A stretch of DNA of 64,000 bases. It comes from Pseudomonas guariconensis (GTDB lineage: Bacteria; Pseudomonadota; Gammaproteobacteria; Pseudomonadales; Pseudomonadaceae). Shown piece after piece: positions 32,332 to 41,709 of the stretch. The translations under genes were made by a program, and so were the position numbers. The DNA is taken from the NCBI RefSeq assembly GCF_024127895.1, contig NZ_JAMYBK010000010.1, forward strand, positions 1-64,000, given 5' to 3'. The notes below the pieces were generated by a model. It did not search any database and was not told the origin of the DNA. It saw nothing but the letters and a program-made list of their open reading frames with translations. Positions within the stretch are counted from its first letter, which is position 1; each line of letters begins with the position of its first letter.

Positions 32332-32334
32332 GGC

Positions 32335-32760
32335 TCAGGCCAATGCCTGCAGGTAGGCGCTGGCCTGCTGGTAGCGGCTGAGCCGGGCCAGGTCCGCAGG
32401 GCCCGGGCAAGGAATGCGTGACAGGTCGCTGTTGTCGGCCAAGTCCGCCAGCTTGACCTGGCGCGCCAACGGGTCATGGCCCAGGCGCACGACGAATGCC
32501 TCGTAGCTTTCGTCCTCGCGCCTGCTCAGCGCCAGCAGTGCGGCGAGAATCTTCAGGGTGAAGCCTTCGCGGGCCAGGTCCGACAGGGTCAGCGGCGTGT
32601 CTTCCAGCACATCGTGCAGTACCGCCACGATCCGTTGCTCAGGCGTGGCCACCCGCATCATCACCCGCAACGGGTGGAGGATATAGGCCGCCCCACCCTT
32701 GTCGCATTGCCCTTCATGGGCCCTGGCGGCCACGGCGATAGCCCGTTCCAGCGTAGACAT
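32335..32760 (-). CDS. HD-domain protein (RelA/SpoT-type hydrolase fold)
   Basis: The 141-residue protein is a stand-alone HD domain. It has HEGQ, YILHPLRV, AVLHDVLEDT and KLADLADN, the metal-binding order seen in the hydrolase half of RelA/SpoT. It lacks the synthetase, TGS and ACT parts. It may be a small alarmone or nucleotide phosphohydrolase; the substrate is not shown by the sequence. It converges with endA, with a three-base gap. Confidence 0.8.
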   Translation of the reverse strand: MSTLERAIAVAARAHEGQCDKGGAAYILHPLRVMMRVATPEQRIVAVLHDVLEDTPLTLSDLAREGFTLKILAALLALSRREDESYEAFVVRLGHDPLARQVKLADLADNSDLSRIPCPGPADLARLSRYQQASAYLQALA

Positions 32761-32955
32761 GAGGCCCTCCCCGTTCAGCATCTGCCCCTGCAAGCATAGC
32801 CGGGACGACGACGGGATGACAGGCGCGCCTGCCCCGGCCATGCGGGGTTCGTTGTCTGCACACGACCTCGAATACGACCAGCGCCCCTGCATGCATTGTC
32901 TTTCCCTCGTCCTGCAAGCACACTCATCGACGCCAGCCAGGAAGCGGAGTCCAGA

Positions 32956-33963
32956 GTGCCCACACCACGTCAGTTCAGCCAGAAGACCAGCACCAGCAAC
33001 ATGCTGCGGCTCAAGGCCACCCACGGCAGCGCCCAGGCGCCCTACCGGGTGGGCTTCGTTTTGCTCGAGCACTTTTCCATGGCCAGCTTCACCGTGGCCA
33101 TGGACGTGCTGGTGACCGCCAACCTGCTGCGCGCCGACAGTTTCGGCTTCACCCCGCTGTCGCTGGCTGGCGATCGGGTGCTGAGCGACCTGGGCCTGGA
33201 GCTGATCGCCAGCGAACTGGCGACGGGTACCCTGAAGGCGCTCGACCTGCTGGTGATCTGCGGTGGCCTGCGCACGCCGCTCAAGTACCCCGAGCTGGAT
33301 CGCCTGCTGGCCGATTGCGCCGCCCATGGCATGGCCCTGGGCGGGCTGTGGAGCGGCGCCTGGTTCCTCGGCCGGGCCGGGGTACTGGCCGATTATGGCT
33401 GCAGCATCCACCCCGAGCAGCGCGCCAGCCTCGCCGAGCGCAGCCCGCAGACGCGCATCACCCCGGCCAGCTTCACCCTCGACCGTGACCGCCTCACCGC
33501 CGCCAGCCCGAACGGCGCCATGGAGCTGATGCTCGGCCTGGTCCGCCGCCTGTACGGCGATGCCCTGGCCGAGGGCGTGGAGGAGATCCTCTCGTTCTCC
33601 GGCGCCCGCTACCGCCAGGTCGGGCCGGGGGCGAAGAAGTCCATGAGCCTGCACCTGCGCACCATCGTCGAGTTGATGGAAAACAACCTCGAGGAAACCC
33701 TGAGCCTCGACCAACTGGCGGCCTACAGCGGCCGTTCGCGGCGCCAGATCGACCGCCTGTTCCAGGCCCAGCTCGGCACCTCGCCGCGACGCTACTACAT
33801 GGAGCTGCGCATCACCAAGAGCCGCCGCCTGCTGCAGTATTCCGACCTCTCGGTGATGGAAGTGGCGGTGGCCTGCGGCTTCGTCTCGGTATCGCACTTC
33901 AGCAAGTGCTACGCGGCGTACTTCGGCTACCCGCCGTCGCGCGAGCAACGGCTGGGCGAGTGA
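32956..33963 (+). CDS. GlxA-type AraC-family regulator
   Basis: The 335-residue protein combines an N-terminal DJ-1/PfpI-like domain (about residues 30-200, with DLLVICGGLR and LWSGAWFLG) and a C-terminal AraC double helix-turn-helix (about 235-330, LDQLAAYSGRSRRQIDRLF and VAVACGFVSVSHFSKCY). Relatives such as GbdR and carnitine regulators control quaternary amine catabolism. The nearby genes do not reveal its target. GTG at 32956 with CGGAG six bases ahead is the likely start; ATG at 33001 is an alternative. Confidence 0.88.
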   Translation: MPTPRQFSQKTSTSNMLRLKATHGSAQAPYRVGFVLLEHFSMASFTVAMDVLVTANLLRADSFGFTPLSLAGDRVLSDLGLELIASELATGTLKALDLLVICGGLRTPLKYPELDRLLADCAAHGMALGGLWSGAWFLGRAGVLADYGCSIHPEQRASLAERSPQTRITPASFTLDRDRLTAASPNGAMELMLGLVRRLYGDALAEGVEEILSFSGARYRQVGPGAKKSMSLHLRTIVELMENNLEETLSLDQLAAYSGRSRRQIDRLFQAQLGTSPRRYYMELRITKSRRLLQYSDLSVMEVAVACGFVSVSHFSKCYAAYFGYPPSREQRLGE

Positions 33964-33972
33964 GGCGCGGCG

Positions 33973-34644
33973 TCAGGCGCGGATGTAGCGCAGCACCGCT
34001 TCGCAGATCATCTGCTTGTGGCGCTGCTTGACCTGGTCGTCGGCCAGGTCGATCTGGAAGATCTCGCTGAAGGTGTGGCGGTTGGACACCCGGTAGAAGC
34101 AGAACGAACTCATCAGCATGTGCAGGTCGATGACCTCGATGCCCGGGCGGAACACGCCCTCCTCCACACCCCGGTTCAGGATCCGGCCCAAGGCCTCGAG
34201 GACCAGGCTGCTCATCTCGCGGATCACCGGCGACTGCTTGACGTATTCGCCGTAGTGGATGTTCTCGGTACAGACGATGCGCACGAAGTCGACGTTAAGG
34301 TCGTGGTGGTCGAAGGTGAACTCCACCAGGCGCTGGATCGCCTGCACGGCCGGTAGCGACTCGAGGTCAAGGCTGTGCTCGGTCTTGCGGATATCGCCGT
34401 AGAGCTTGACCAGGCACTCGACGTAGAGCTGCTCCTTGCTGCCGAAGTAGTAGTAGATCATGCGCTTGGAGGTGGCGGTGCGCTCGGCGATGGCGTCGAC
34501 CCGGGCGCCGGCCAGGCCTTGCTGGACGAACTCGTTGATGGCGGCCTGGAGGATGTCCTCGCGCGTTTTCTCGGGGTTGTTCTTGCGCGTCTTGCGCCCC
34601 CCTTCGATTTCAGGCTGGCCGAGGCCGACTAAGGAATCACTCAT
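33973..34644 (-). CDS. TetR-family regulator
   Basis: The 223-residue protein has the TetR helix-turn-helix at about residues 25-70 (ILQAAINEFVQQGLAGARVDAIA, then SKRMIYYYFGSKEQLY) after a basic lead. The C-terminal ligand domain is of the TetR_C type seen in regulators of purine or aromatic catabolism. It ends nine bases from the convergent AraC gene. The start at 34644 is weakly supported; its target genes are unclear. Confidence 0.88.
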   Translation of the reverse strand: MSDSLVGLGQPEIEGGRKTRKNNPEKTREDILQAAINEFVQQGLAGARVDAIAERTATSKRMIYYYFGSKEQLYVECLVKLYGDIRKTEHSLDLESLPAVQAIQRLVEFTFDHHDLNVDFVRIVCTENIHYGEYVKQSPVIREMSSLVLEALGRILNRGVEEGVFRPGIEVIDLHMLMSSFCFYRVSNRHTFSEIFQIDLADDQVKQRHKQMICEAVLRYIRA

Positions 34645-34800
34645 ACCCACTCACAGGCTGTTGTTGGAATGGGTAGGGATTATCCGTGAGCGGGGCGGTA
34701 CAGGGAAGCATTGCTGCTGACGGGGTGGCCCATTGGCGGGCAAGCCGGCTTCCACAAAAAGCCAACGGTGCACACGAATCATGTGCCATGCGGAGCATTC

Positions 34801-34847
34801 TGTGGGAGCGGCCTTGTGTCGCGAAAGGGGCGCGAAGCGGCCCCAAA
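34801..34847. repeat. REP element, Pseudomonas type
   Basis: TGTGGGAGCGGCC followed by GGGGCGCGAAGCGGCCCC (34827-34844) can form a stem-loop and matches Pseudomonas REP sequences. The same 18-base core occurs at 52386-52403 and 59918-59935. It lies between the TonB receptor 3' end and the TetR gene. A degenerate related piece (GGCGGGCAAGCCGGCTTCCACA) is at 34735-34756. Confidence 0.8.
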
Positions 34848-34855
34848 TGACGCCT

Positions 34856-37285
34856 TCAGAACCCCAGCGTTGCCGAAAGCAGGTAGGTCCTGGGTGTGGA
34901 CAAGGTCAGGCCCGGTTCGCTGTCATCCGAAGCCCCGGCCGACGCCCAGTAGCGGTCATCCAATACGTTCTCGACACTGGCACGCAGGGTGACGTGCTTG
35001 TCGTCGACCTTGAACGCATACCGGGCACCGATATCCAGCCGCTCCCAACCGTCGATCTGCTTGCTGTTGGCCTGGTCCAGGTACTGCGAACTCGAGTGGA
35101 TGCCGCGTGCGGTCAACGTCACCCCGGGCAACGCCGGAACGTCCCACTCGGCACCGAGGTTGACGTTGTACTCAGGCGTTGCCGGTGCACGGTTGCCATC
35201 GAACGCGCCACCCACGGTATCGGTCAATTCGCTGTCGATGTACATCACCCCACCCAGCAGGCGGAAGCCCTCGAGCGGCTCGCCGAACACACTGAGCTCG
35301 ATGCCCCTGTTGTCGCGCTTGCCGTTGGGTCCGAAGACCCGCGAGGTGGCGTTGGTTTCATAGGCGGGCTGGCGGATGCGAAAGGCACTGGCGGTAAAGG
35401 CGACCCGGCCCAGGTCGTACTTGGCGCCCACCTCCACCTGGCGGCTGGTGAACGGTGGGAAGATCTGGTCTTCGTTGAGCGAGGTCGACGGCGCGATCTT
35501 GCCTTGGCTCAGGCCTTCCATGTAGTTGGCGTAGAGCGACAGCCGATCGCTGACCTTGAACAGGATGCCGGCCGACGGCGAGACCTTCTCCTCGTCGTAG
35601 GCAGTGTCGCCCTTGACGTCACCGGTCCAGTCATCGACCTTGATCCGCTGCCAGCGGGCGCCAAGGGTCAGCAGCAGGCGGTCGTCGAGGAAACCGAGGG
35701 TGTCGGACAAGGCCAGGCCCGTGAAGCGGTTCTCGGTGTAGACCTTGGCATCGTAGCGGGTCGGCGTGCCGGGCGTCGGTGTCGGTACCGGGTCGTAGAG
35801 GTTGCTGGGCGCTGCGGCATAACGGGCGCCGCCGTTCTCGAAGTCCATGTAGAAGTAGGTCGCGGCCAGGTTGAGCTCATGGCTCACCGGCCCGGTGTCG
35901 AACCAGTTGCGCAATCCGGCCATGGCCGTCCTGACCGTTTCGTCGCGAGTGAAGTCGCGGGGCTGGACGCTGAAGTCACCGGCATCGTTGACGATCGACA
36001 CGTTGTGCCGGAGAAAGTCATGGTTGCTCTTGCGCGCACCGACCGCGCCATAGGCCATCAGCGCGTCGCTGATATCGAACTCCCCATGCACGGCGCCGAA
36101 GGTATCGTTGGTGCGCGCCTTGCTCCAGGCCTGGGCATAGTTGTGGCGCACGTCGCCAGCATGCGGAACCTGGGCATTAGCGCCGACCAGGACCCGCTCC
36201 TGGGGCGCGTCGGTATCGCGCTCGGTATGGCCCAGGTCCGCCGACAGGCGCACACGCTCACCGCGAAAATCCAGCCCCAGCACGGCCATCTCGCGGTCGA
36301 CGCTCTGCTGCTCCCACTCGGTGTCACCGGACTGCTTCACGCCGTTGAAGCGCAGGCCGAACTGCCCGTGCTCACCGAAACGCCGGCCGATATCCACTGC
36401 GCCACCCACCTGACTGTCGGAGGCGTAGCTGCCGGTGAATGCTGTGACCGGGGTATCGCCCGCGCGCTTGGGCACCACGTTGATCCCACCCCCCACGCTG
36501 CCGCGCGGCGAGATACCGTTGATCAACTGGCTCGGGCCCTTGATGATGTCCACACGATCGGCCATTTCCATGTCGATCGAATAGGTCGGCAGGATGCCGT
36601 AAAGGCCGTTGTAGGACACGTCGCTGTTGAACAGGCTGAACCCACGGATGGTGAATTGCTCGAAGCGCCCGCCGGCCGGGTTGGTCGAACGCACCGAGGG
36701 ATCGCTGGCGATCAGGTCGCCCAGGGTCCGCGCCTGCTGGTTCTGCATCGCCTCATGGGTGTAGGTGGTCATGCTGAACGGTGTTTCCATGAAGTCGCGT
36801 GAGCCGAGCAGGCCTTGCGAACCACGGCGCGCGACTTGGCCACCGGCATAACGCTCGGCATCGCTGCCCAAGGCACGGGTACCGGTGACGGTGGTGGGGG
36901 CGATCTCCAGGGCATCGGCCCCCTGCGGTACCGGCAACAGGGTATAGGCGCCATCCCCCACTGGCTGCAACTGCAGGCCACTGCCCTGGAGCAGCCGTGC
37001 GAAGCCTTCATCGACACTGTAGGTACCAGACAACCCGGCACTGCGCCGCCCGCTCACCAGAGCCGGGTCGACCGACAGGCTGACTCCGGCGAGGCCGGCG
37101 AAACGGGTCAAGGCGATGCCCAGGGTACCCGCTGGCACCTCGTAGCTGCGGCGACCGAGGTCCTCGGCCCAGCTGGGCGAAATCAACAACAGGTTGGCAC
37201 TCAGGCCCATCGCGAACCCCAGGTGCAGCAATGGACGCGCACCAGGCGCAGCCGGACGTGAACGGCAAGGCAATACTGCTGGCAT
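34856..37285 (-). CDS. TonB-dependent siderophore receptor with N-terminal signalling (STN) domain
   Basis: The 809-residue protein has a signal peptide (about 1-40), an STN domain (about 45-125, with RSYEVPAGTLGIALTRFA), a plug domain containing FTIRGF and INGISPRGSVGGGINVV, and a 22-strand beta-barrel ending in TYLLSATLGF. The STN domain contacts the FecR-like anti-sigma factor when the siderophore binds. It is transcribed 68 bases after fecR. The ligand cannot be read from the sequence; FpvA/FoxA-type hydroxamate receptors are the nearest in design. Confidence 0.92.
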   Translation of the reverse strand: MPAVLPCRSRPAAPGARPLLHLGFAMGLSANLLLISPSWAEDLGRRSYEVPAGTLGIALTRFAGLAGVSLSVDPALVSGRRSAGLSGTYSVDEGFARLLQGSGLQLQPVGDGAYTLLPVPQGADALEIAPTTVTGTRALGSDAERYAGGQVARRGSQGLLGSRDFMETPFSMTTYTHEAMQNQQARTLGDLIASDPSVRSTNPAGGRFEQFTIRGFSLFNSDVSYNGLYGILPTYSIDMEMADRVDIIKGPSQLINGISPRGSVGGGINVVPKRAGDTPVTAFTGSYASDSQVGGAVDIGRRFGEHGQFGLRFNGVKQSGDTEWEQQSVDREMAVLGLDFRGERVRLSADLGHTERDTDAPQERVLVGANAQVPHAGDVRHNYAQAWSKARTNDTFGAVHGEFDISDALMAYGAVGARKSNHDFLRHNVSIVNDAGDFSVQPRDFTRDETVRTAMAGLRNWFDTGPVSHELNLAATYFYMDFENGGARYAAAPSNLYDPVPTPTPGTPTRYDAKVYTENRFTGLALSDTLGFLDDRLLLTLGARWQRIKVDDWTGDVKGDTAYDEEKVSPSAGILFKVSDRLSLYANYMEGLSQGKIAPSTSLNEDQIFPPFTSRQVEVGAKYDLGRVAFTASAFRIRQPAYETNATSRVFGPNGKRDNRGIELSVFGEPLEGFRLLGGVMYIDSELTDTVGGAFDGNRAPATPEYNVNLGAEWDVPALPGVTLTARGIHSSSQYLDQANSKQIDGWERLDIGARYAFKVDDKHVTLRASVENVLDDRYWASAGASDDSEPGLTLSTPRTYLLSATLGF

Positions 37286-37353
37286 TGAAGAATGCTCCCC
37301 TTTTTCTTTTCTCCTACCGGCAATGACCAGCGACGCGAAAAAAAGGGACAGGC

Positions 37354-38301
37354 TCAGGCAAGATTTTTCCGAGAAGACAAGGTAATCCAGTACCGCGTGC
37401 GGGCATGCACCTCCAGCGGCAGGCTGGCAGCCAGCAGCGCAAGCACCCGGTCGGTGTCGTCGAGCCGGAAGGTGCCGGTCACCCGCAAGGTTTCCAGCTC
37501 GGGCTCCCAACGCAGCAGTCCGGGGCGGTAGCGGCGCAACTCACGCAAGAAATCCCCCAAGGGCTGGTCCTCGACCATGAGTACCCCGTCACGCCAGCCC
37601 AGCAGCAGGTTATCCGTCGTGCCAACAGGGCCCGTGCCGGTCGTGTGCAGGCTCGCCTGCTGCCCCTCGTGGAGAGCCAAGGTGCCGCCGTGCAGTGGCT
37701 GCAACTGCACGGTGCCCTTGACCACGGCCACCCGGCAATCGCGCTCGAGCAGGCGCATGCAGACTTCGCCATCGCCAACCATGACGCGGCCGAATGGCAC
37801 CTGTACGGTCAAGTGCGCATACCGGGGGACGTCCAGGGCGATTTCGCCACGCAGCAGCGTCACCTGATGGGCGGCCAGGTCGATGTTGACCGCGCTGTCG
37901 GTGTTCAACTGCAACGAACTGCCGTCGGCCAGGGTCAGGCGCTTCTGCTCGCCGATGCCCGTGTGCACGTCGGCGACCCAGGCCTCCAAAGGCATTTGCC
38001 GCCCCAGCATCCAGGCCGCCGGTACCAGCGCGGCAACCCCGAGGGCCTGCTTGAGCACCCGACGCCGGCCCGCATCCGGGCGATCCAGGGTGGCCATCGC
38101 CAGGGCGCCAGGCAGCTCGGAAAAGCGCTGGCGCAGCCATTGTGCCTTTTGCCAGGCACGCTCGTGGCTGCCGCTTGCATTGCGCCACGCTTCCAACTGC
38201 AGCAGATCGCTCTCGCGAGCCTTGCCCGACTCCAGCAGCGCCAGCCAGCGGGCTGCGGCACGAGCGACCTCGCGCGCCTCGTTGGTGGGCGTGGCGGGCA
38301 T
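37354..38301 (-). CDS. FecR-family anti-sigma factor / membrane signal transducer
   Basis: The 315-residue protein has an N-terminal cytoplasmic DUF4880 segment (about residues 9-55, ARWLALLESG and AWRNASGSHERAWQ), one membrane segment near residues 85-100, and a periplasmic FecR domain (about 110-205) with a C-terminal STN-contacting region. It holds the FecI-like sigma factor and relays receptor occupancy. Its ATG shares one base with the sigma gene stop (TGATG), which indicates translational coupling. Confidence 0.92.
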   Translation of the reverse strand: MPATPTNEAREVARAAARWLALLESGKARESDLLQLEAWRNASGSHERAWQKAQWLRQRFSELPGALAMATLDRPDAGRRRVLKQALGVAALVPAAWMLGRQMPLEAWVADVHTGIGEQKRLTLADGSSLQLNTDSAVNIDLAAHQVTLLRGEIALDVPRYAHLTVQVPFGRVMVGDGEVCMRLLERDCRVAVVKGTVQLQPLHGGTLALHEGQQASLHTTGTGPVGTTDNLLLGWRDGVLMVEDQPLGDFLRELRRYRPGLLRWEPELETLRVTGTFRLDDTDRVLALLAASLPLEVHARTRYWITLSSRKNLA

Positions 38302-38810
38302 CACAGTTCCGCCAACAGGCAGTGCTCGTAGGCCTGCGCCATGTAGCGTTTGACGGTGCGCTCGGAAACACCGAGGCGCTCGGCGATTTCACGGTAGCCC
38401 AGCCCTTCCAGCTGGCTCCAGAGAAATGCCCTGCGCACCGGGGCGTGCAGGCCGGCGAGCAGCTCGTCCAGGGCCTGCAGGGTTTCCAGCAGCACCCAGC
38501 GCTGCTCCGGCGACGGCACGCTTTGCTCCGGCAACTGCGCCAGGGCCTGCAGGTAGGCCTGCTCGAGGCTGCGCCTGGAGTAGAAGGTGCTCAGCAGGCG
38601 CTTGCCCACGGTCAGCAGGTAGGCCCGGGGTTCGCGGATCTCGGCGAGCTGGTGGGAGTTGGCGAGCACCCGCAGGAAGGTGTCCTGGCTCAGGTCCGCC
38701 GCATCCCAGGCATTGCCCATGCGCCGCCGCAGCCAGTTTTCCAGCCAGCCTCGATGGTCACGGTACAGGGCGGGCAGGCTGTGCTCCGCGGGCGGCGCTG
38801 CATCAATCAT
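38301..38810 (-). CDS. FecI-family ECF sigma factor for iron uptake
   Basis: The 169-residue protein has sigma region 2 (about 15-75, AADLSQDTFLRVL) and region 4 (about 110-160, LEGLGYREIAERLGVSERTVKRYM). It should direct RNA polymerase to the receptor gene. A Fur-box-like sequence lies 25 bases upstream, so iron limitation would start the cascade. Confidence 0.93.
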   Translation of the reverse strand: MIDAAPPAEHSLPALYRDHRGWLENWLRRRMGNAWDAADLSQDTFLRVLANSHQLAEIREPRAYLLTVGKRLLSTFYSRRSLEQAYLQALAQLPEQSVPSPEQRWVLLETLQALDELLAGLHAPVRRAFLWSQLEGLGYREIAERLGVSERTVKRYMAQAYEHCLLAEL

Positions 38811-38834
38811 GTCGGGAGGCTCTGGGCGATGGTC

Positions 38835-38853
38835 GCAAATGATAGTAATTCTA
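38835..38853 (-). promoter_or_regulatory. Fur box upstream of the fecI-like gene
   Basis: The 19 bases GCAAATGATAGTAATTCTA match the Fur consensus GATAATGATAATCATTATC at 13 of 19 positions in the given orientation. It lies 25 bases before the sigma factor start in an AT-rich promoter stretch. Confidence 0.7.
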
Positions 38854-39003
38854 TTTTACATATCGCTTTGGTTCCAAGTGCTTTGTACATCGGCCAAGCC
38901 GAGGGTTGAAAAAGCGGCTATGCAGCCCCCTGAATCCATCCGCCCGACAATGGTCGTACACTACACGCAACCTTGAACGCCACGAACAAAGGAGCCGGCA
39001 CCC

Positions 39004-39969
39004 ATGGACCTGCAGTTTCTAGGCACCAGCGCCGGGATCCCCACCAAGGCCCGGAACGTCAGCGGTACCGCTCTCATCGAGGCCAGCGGCAGCGCCTGGT
39101 ACCTGGTCGATTGCGGCGAGGCAACCCAGCACCAGCTCCTGCGAACCCCGCTGTCGGTCTGCGACCTGCGCGCGATCTTCATCACCCATGTCCATGGCGA
39201 CCACTGCTTCGGCCTGCCGGGCCTGTTGGCCAGTGCCGGCATGTCCGGGCGTAGCGAACCGCTCGACCTGATACTGCCGGCCGCGCTACACGAATGGCTG
39301 CGCCTGGGGTTGGCCGTCAGCGAGACCTACCTGCCCTTCGAATTGCGCCTGCAGGCGGTCGAAAGCCTGGAGGGCTGGTGCAGTGGCAACATCCAGGTCA
39401 CCCCCGTGCAGCTATCGCACCGGGTGCCCAGCTATGGTTATGTATTCACCGAGGTCAACCCCGACCCTCGCCTGGATATACAACGCCTGGAGGCCGACGG
39501 TGTCCCCCGCGGCCCCCTATGGGGCGAGCTTGCCCACGGCCACTCGGTGGAACATGCCGGGCGGTGGCTGCACGCCCAGGATTACCTGCGCCCGTCCCGC
39601 CCACCTCGGCGGGTGATCGTCTGCGGCGACAACGACACCCCCGGGCTGCTGGCCGACGTGGCGCAAGGCGTGGATGTGCTGGTGCACGAGGCGACCTTCA
39701 CCGAACCGGTCGTCGAACGCACCCAGGCGACCTTCGGCCACAGCACCGCCGCGGCCGTGGCCCGTTTCGCCGAGTCGGCGGGCGTTGCGAACCTGGTGCT
39801 GACCCACTTCAGCGCCCGCTACCAGCCCAATGCCCAGCGCAGCCCCTCGATCGAAGACGTTCGCCAAGAGGCTCGGGCGCACTACAGCGGTCACCTGGTG
39901 CTGGCGCAGGACCTGCAGCGCTACCGCATGGGGCGCGATGGCTGCCTTGTGTCGGTGGACGCTCAATAG
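39004..39969 (+). CDS. Ribonuclease Z-like metallo-beta-lactamase fold protein
   Basis: The 321-residue protein begins [16 protein letters not shown] and has the zinc motif [15 protein letters not shown] near residue 60, plus downstream ligands in [23 protein letters not shown] and LTHFSARY. This is the order in RNase Z/ElaC, which matures tRNA 3' ends, and the length fits. RNase BN-type exonuclease activity is possible as well. It is the first of three small genes on the plus strand. Confidence 0.88.
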   Translation: MDLQFLGTSAGIPTKARNVSGTALIEASGSAWYLVDCGEATQHQLLRTPLSVCDLRAIFITHVHGDHCFGLPGLLASAGMSGRSEPLDLILPAALHEWLRLGLAVSETYLPFELRLQAVESLEGWCSGNIQVTPVQLSHRVPSYGYVFTEVNPDPRLDIQRLEADGVPRGPLWGELAHGHSVEHAGRWLHAQDYLRPSRPPRRVIVCGDNDTPGLLADVAQGVDVLVHEATFTEPVVERTQATFGHSTAAAVARFAESAGVANLVLTHFSARYQPNAQRSPSIEDVRQEARAHYSGHLVLAQDLQRYRMGRDGCLVSVDAQ

Positions 39970-40027
39970 GCACACGCATGACGCGTGGGCTGTCGATCGA
40001 TGATCATCATGAACGAGGAAATCCCCC

Positions 40028-40564
40028 ATGAACCGCTTCGTCATCATTTCCGGCTGCTCGGGCGGCGGCAAGTCTACCCTGCTCGAGGAGCTTGGGCGGC
40101 GTGGCCATGCCGTGGTCGAAGAGCCCGGCCGGCGCATCGTACAAGAAGAAATACGCACGGGAGGCCAGGCACTGCCCTGGGTCGACACCGTCGGTTTTTT
40201 ACGCCGGGTCATCGACTTGGCATTGGATGACCATGCCCAGGCTCCGCGCAATGACCGCCAATGGGTCTTCTTCGATCGTGGGCTGGTCGATGCGGCAGCG
40301 GCAATCCAGGCGCTGACGGGAGAGCCCCTGCTCGCCACGCTAGGTCAATCCTGTCGTTATCACCCGCACGTGTTTCTCACCCCGCCCTGGCCGGAAATCT
40401 ATGTGCAGGACGCGGAGCGCCGGCACGACATGGAGGCTGCACGGGCTGAGTTCGAGCGGCTCCAGCAGGCCTATCCATCGTTGGGGTACGAGGTATCGCT
40501 GTTGCCCAAGATCGGCGTGGCGGCGCGGGCGGATTTCGTGCTCGATACCTTGGCAGCGTACTGA
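40028..40564 (+). CDS. AAA-type P-loop ATPase (AAA_28-like)
   Basis: The 178-residue protein has a Walker A motif GCSGGGKST at residues 9-17 and a DRGLVD element near residue 81. It resembles small predicted ATPases/kinases of the AAA_28 group, whose substrates are mostly unknown. It follows the RNase Z-like gene by 58 bases. Confidence 0.82.
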   Translation: MNRFVIISGCSGGGKSTLLEELGRRGHAVVEEPGRRIVQEEIRTGGQALPWVDTVGFLRRVIDLALDDHAQAPRNDRQWVFFDRGLVDAAAAIQALTGEPLLATLGQSCRYHPHVFLTPPWPEIYVQDAERRHDMEAARAEFERLQQAYPSLGYEVSLLPKIGVAARADFVLDTLAAY

Positions 40565-40797
40565 GCCGCCGGGCTCGCTTTGCAGCCCTCCATGAACCCG
40601 CTTTACCCCAGGCCCAACTGCGCGACCACCTCGTCCGAGGTCATGACATCGGCATACTGATTGGGAGCAGTTTAAAGACCTACCCCGCGCCTCTCACCGC
40701 ACGCCCCTCTCCGAGAAACGATCAATGGCCCACCCAACGTTGACAGGCCAGCGAAAACCTGCAAAATCGCCGGCCTTTTTTGCGACAGGAAGTCCTC
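40565..40797. other. Spacer between the two small ATPase genes
   Basis: No gene is convincing here. On the minus strand a short in-frame tail (QYADVMTSDEVVAQLGLG, about 40603-40660) with a stop just upstream could be the remains of a decayed gene. The spacer also supplies the promoter of the next ATPase. Confidence 0.3.
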
Positions 40798-41334
40798 ATG
40801 CAACGGATTGTGATTCTGGGCAATGCCGGTAGTGGCAAGTCCACTCTCGCCCGCGCCCTAGGCAAGCGCCTTGGCCTGCCGGTGGTGCACCTCGACACAC
40901 TGTTCTGGGAACCTGGCTGGGTCGAACCCGATGCCGAGCAGTTCCGCGCGCGAGTCCGCGAGGCGGTCGCCACGGATGCCTGGATCTGCGAAGGCAACTA
41001 TGCCCGCCGGACCTTCGACCTTCGCCTGCCCCGCGCCGACCTGGTCATCTGGCTCGATACGCCGCGGCTGACCTGTTTCCTGCGGGTGATCATGCGTAGC
41101 GTCATGAACCGCCCTCGGCCTGACATTGCAGCAGGGTGTAGAGAGCACCTGGACAGGGCGTTCCTGACCTTTCTCAAATTCGTATGGCAATTCGATCGTG
41201 ACTACCGCCCGGGTATCGAGGCCATGCGCCCGGCCATGGGGCCCCAGGTGCCTACGGTTCACTTGCGCAACACTCGGCAGGTGTCTGCATTTCTCGATGG
41301 CCTGCCCGCGCTGAACGAAAGTACCTGCCCATGA
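40798..41334 (+). CDS. P-loop nucleoside kinase-like ATPase
   Basis: The 178-residue protein has Walker A GNAGSGKST at residues 8-16, HLDTLFWEPGW and an EGNY element near residue 65, followed by LVIWLDTPR. This pattern is that of the adenylate-kinase-like family sometimes called DNA topology modulation protein FlaR. The true substrate is unknown. AGGAAG precedes the ATG at 40798. Confidence 0.82.
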   Translation: MQRIVILGNAGSGKSTLARALGKRLGLPVVHLDTLFWEPGWVEPDAEQFRARVREAVATDAWICEGNYARRTFDLRLPRADLVIWLDTPRLTCFLRVIMRSVMNRPRPDIAAGCREHLDRAFLTFLKFVWQFDRDYRPGIEAMRPAMGPQVPTVHLRNTRQVSAFLDGLPALNESTCP

Positions 41335-41709
41335 CCCGTTGGACTGCTTTTTACCAACAGAGCGAGAAACGCGGGCCATCTCCCACACGATGAGTCTTGT
41401 CGAACCAGATAGATGTTGGCCAGGCCATTGAAATTGGGTTGCGGAACCGGCAACGAGACGCGACAGCTCGTTCAGGCGGATGGATATGCATTCCGACCAG
41501 CTCAATTGGCATCGACTTGATCGGATCATGCGGAAGGCTTTTCATGGGCAGTGAGGGCTACCTTTGCGGCGCTCACTTTGAATATGCACCTTAGTGTCCG
41601 GTTGTAATTGCATATCCGACGCAGCATCCAAGTACGCAGCGCTACAGTTTCGGGAGACGCTCATGCTCGACGACAAGAACATGGTGGTGAACAGCGGCAG
41701 GATCGAACC
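41335..41709. other. 375 bases without a recognisable gene
   Basis: Short frames of about 65 codons exist on both strands (for example 41397-41594 plus and 41259-41453 minus) but none has a ribosome site, a domain or consistent codon use. The stretch is less GC-rich than its neighbours and may be a decayed gene. It should also hold the promoter of the cupin gene. Confidence 0.4.
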
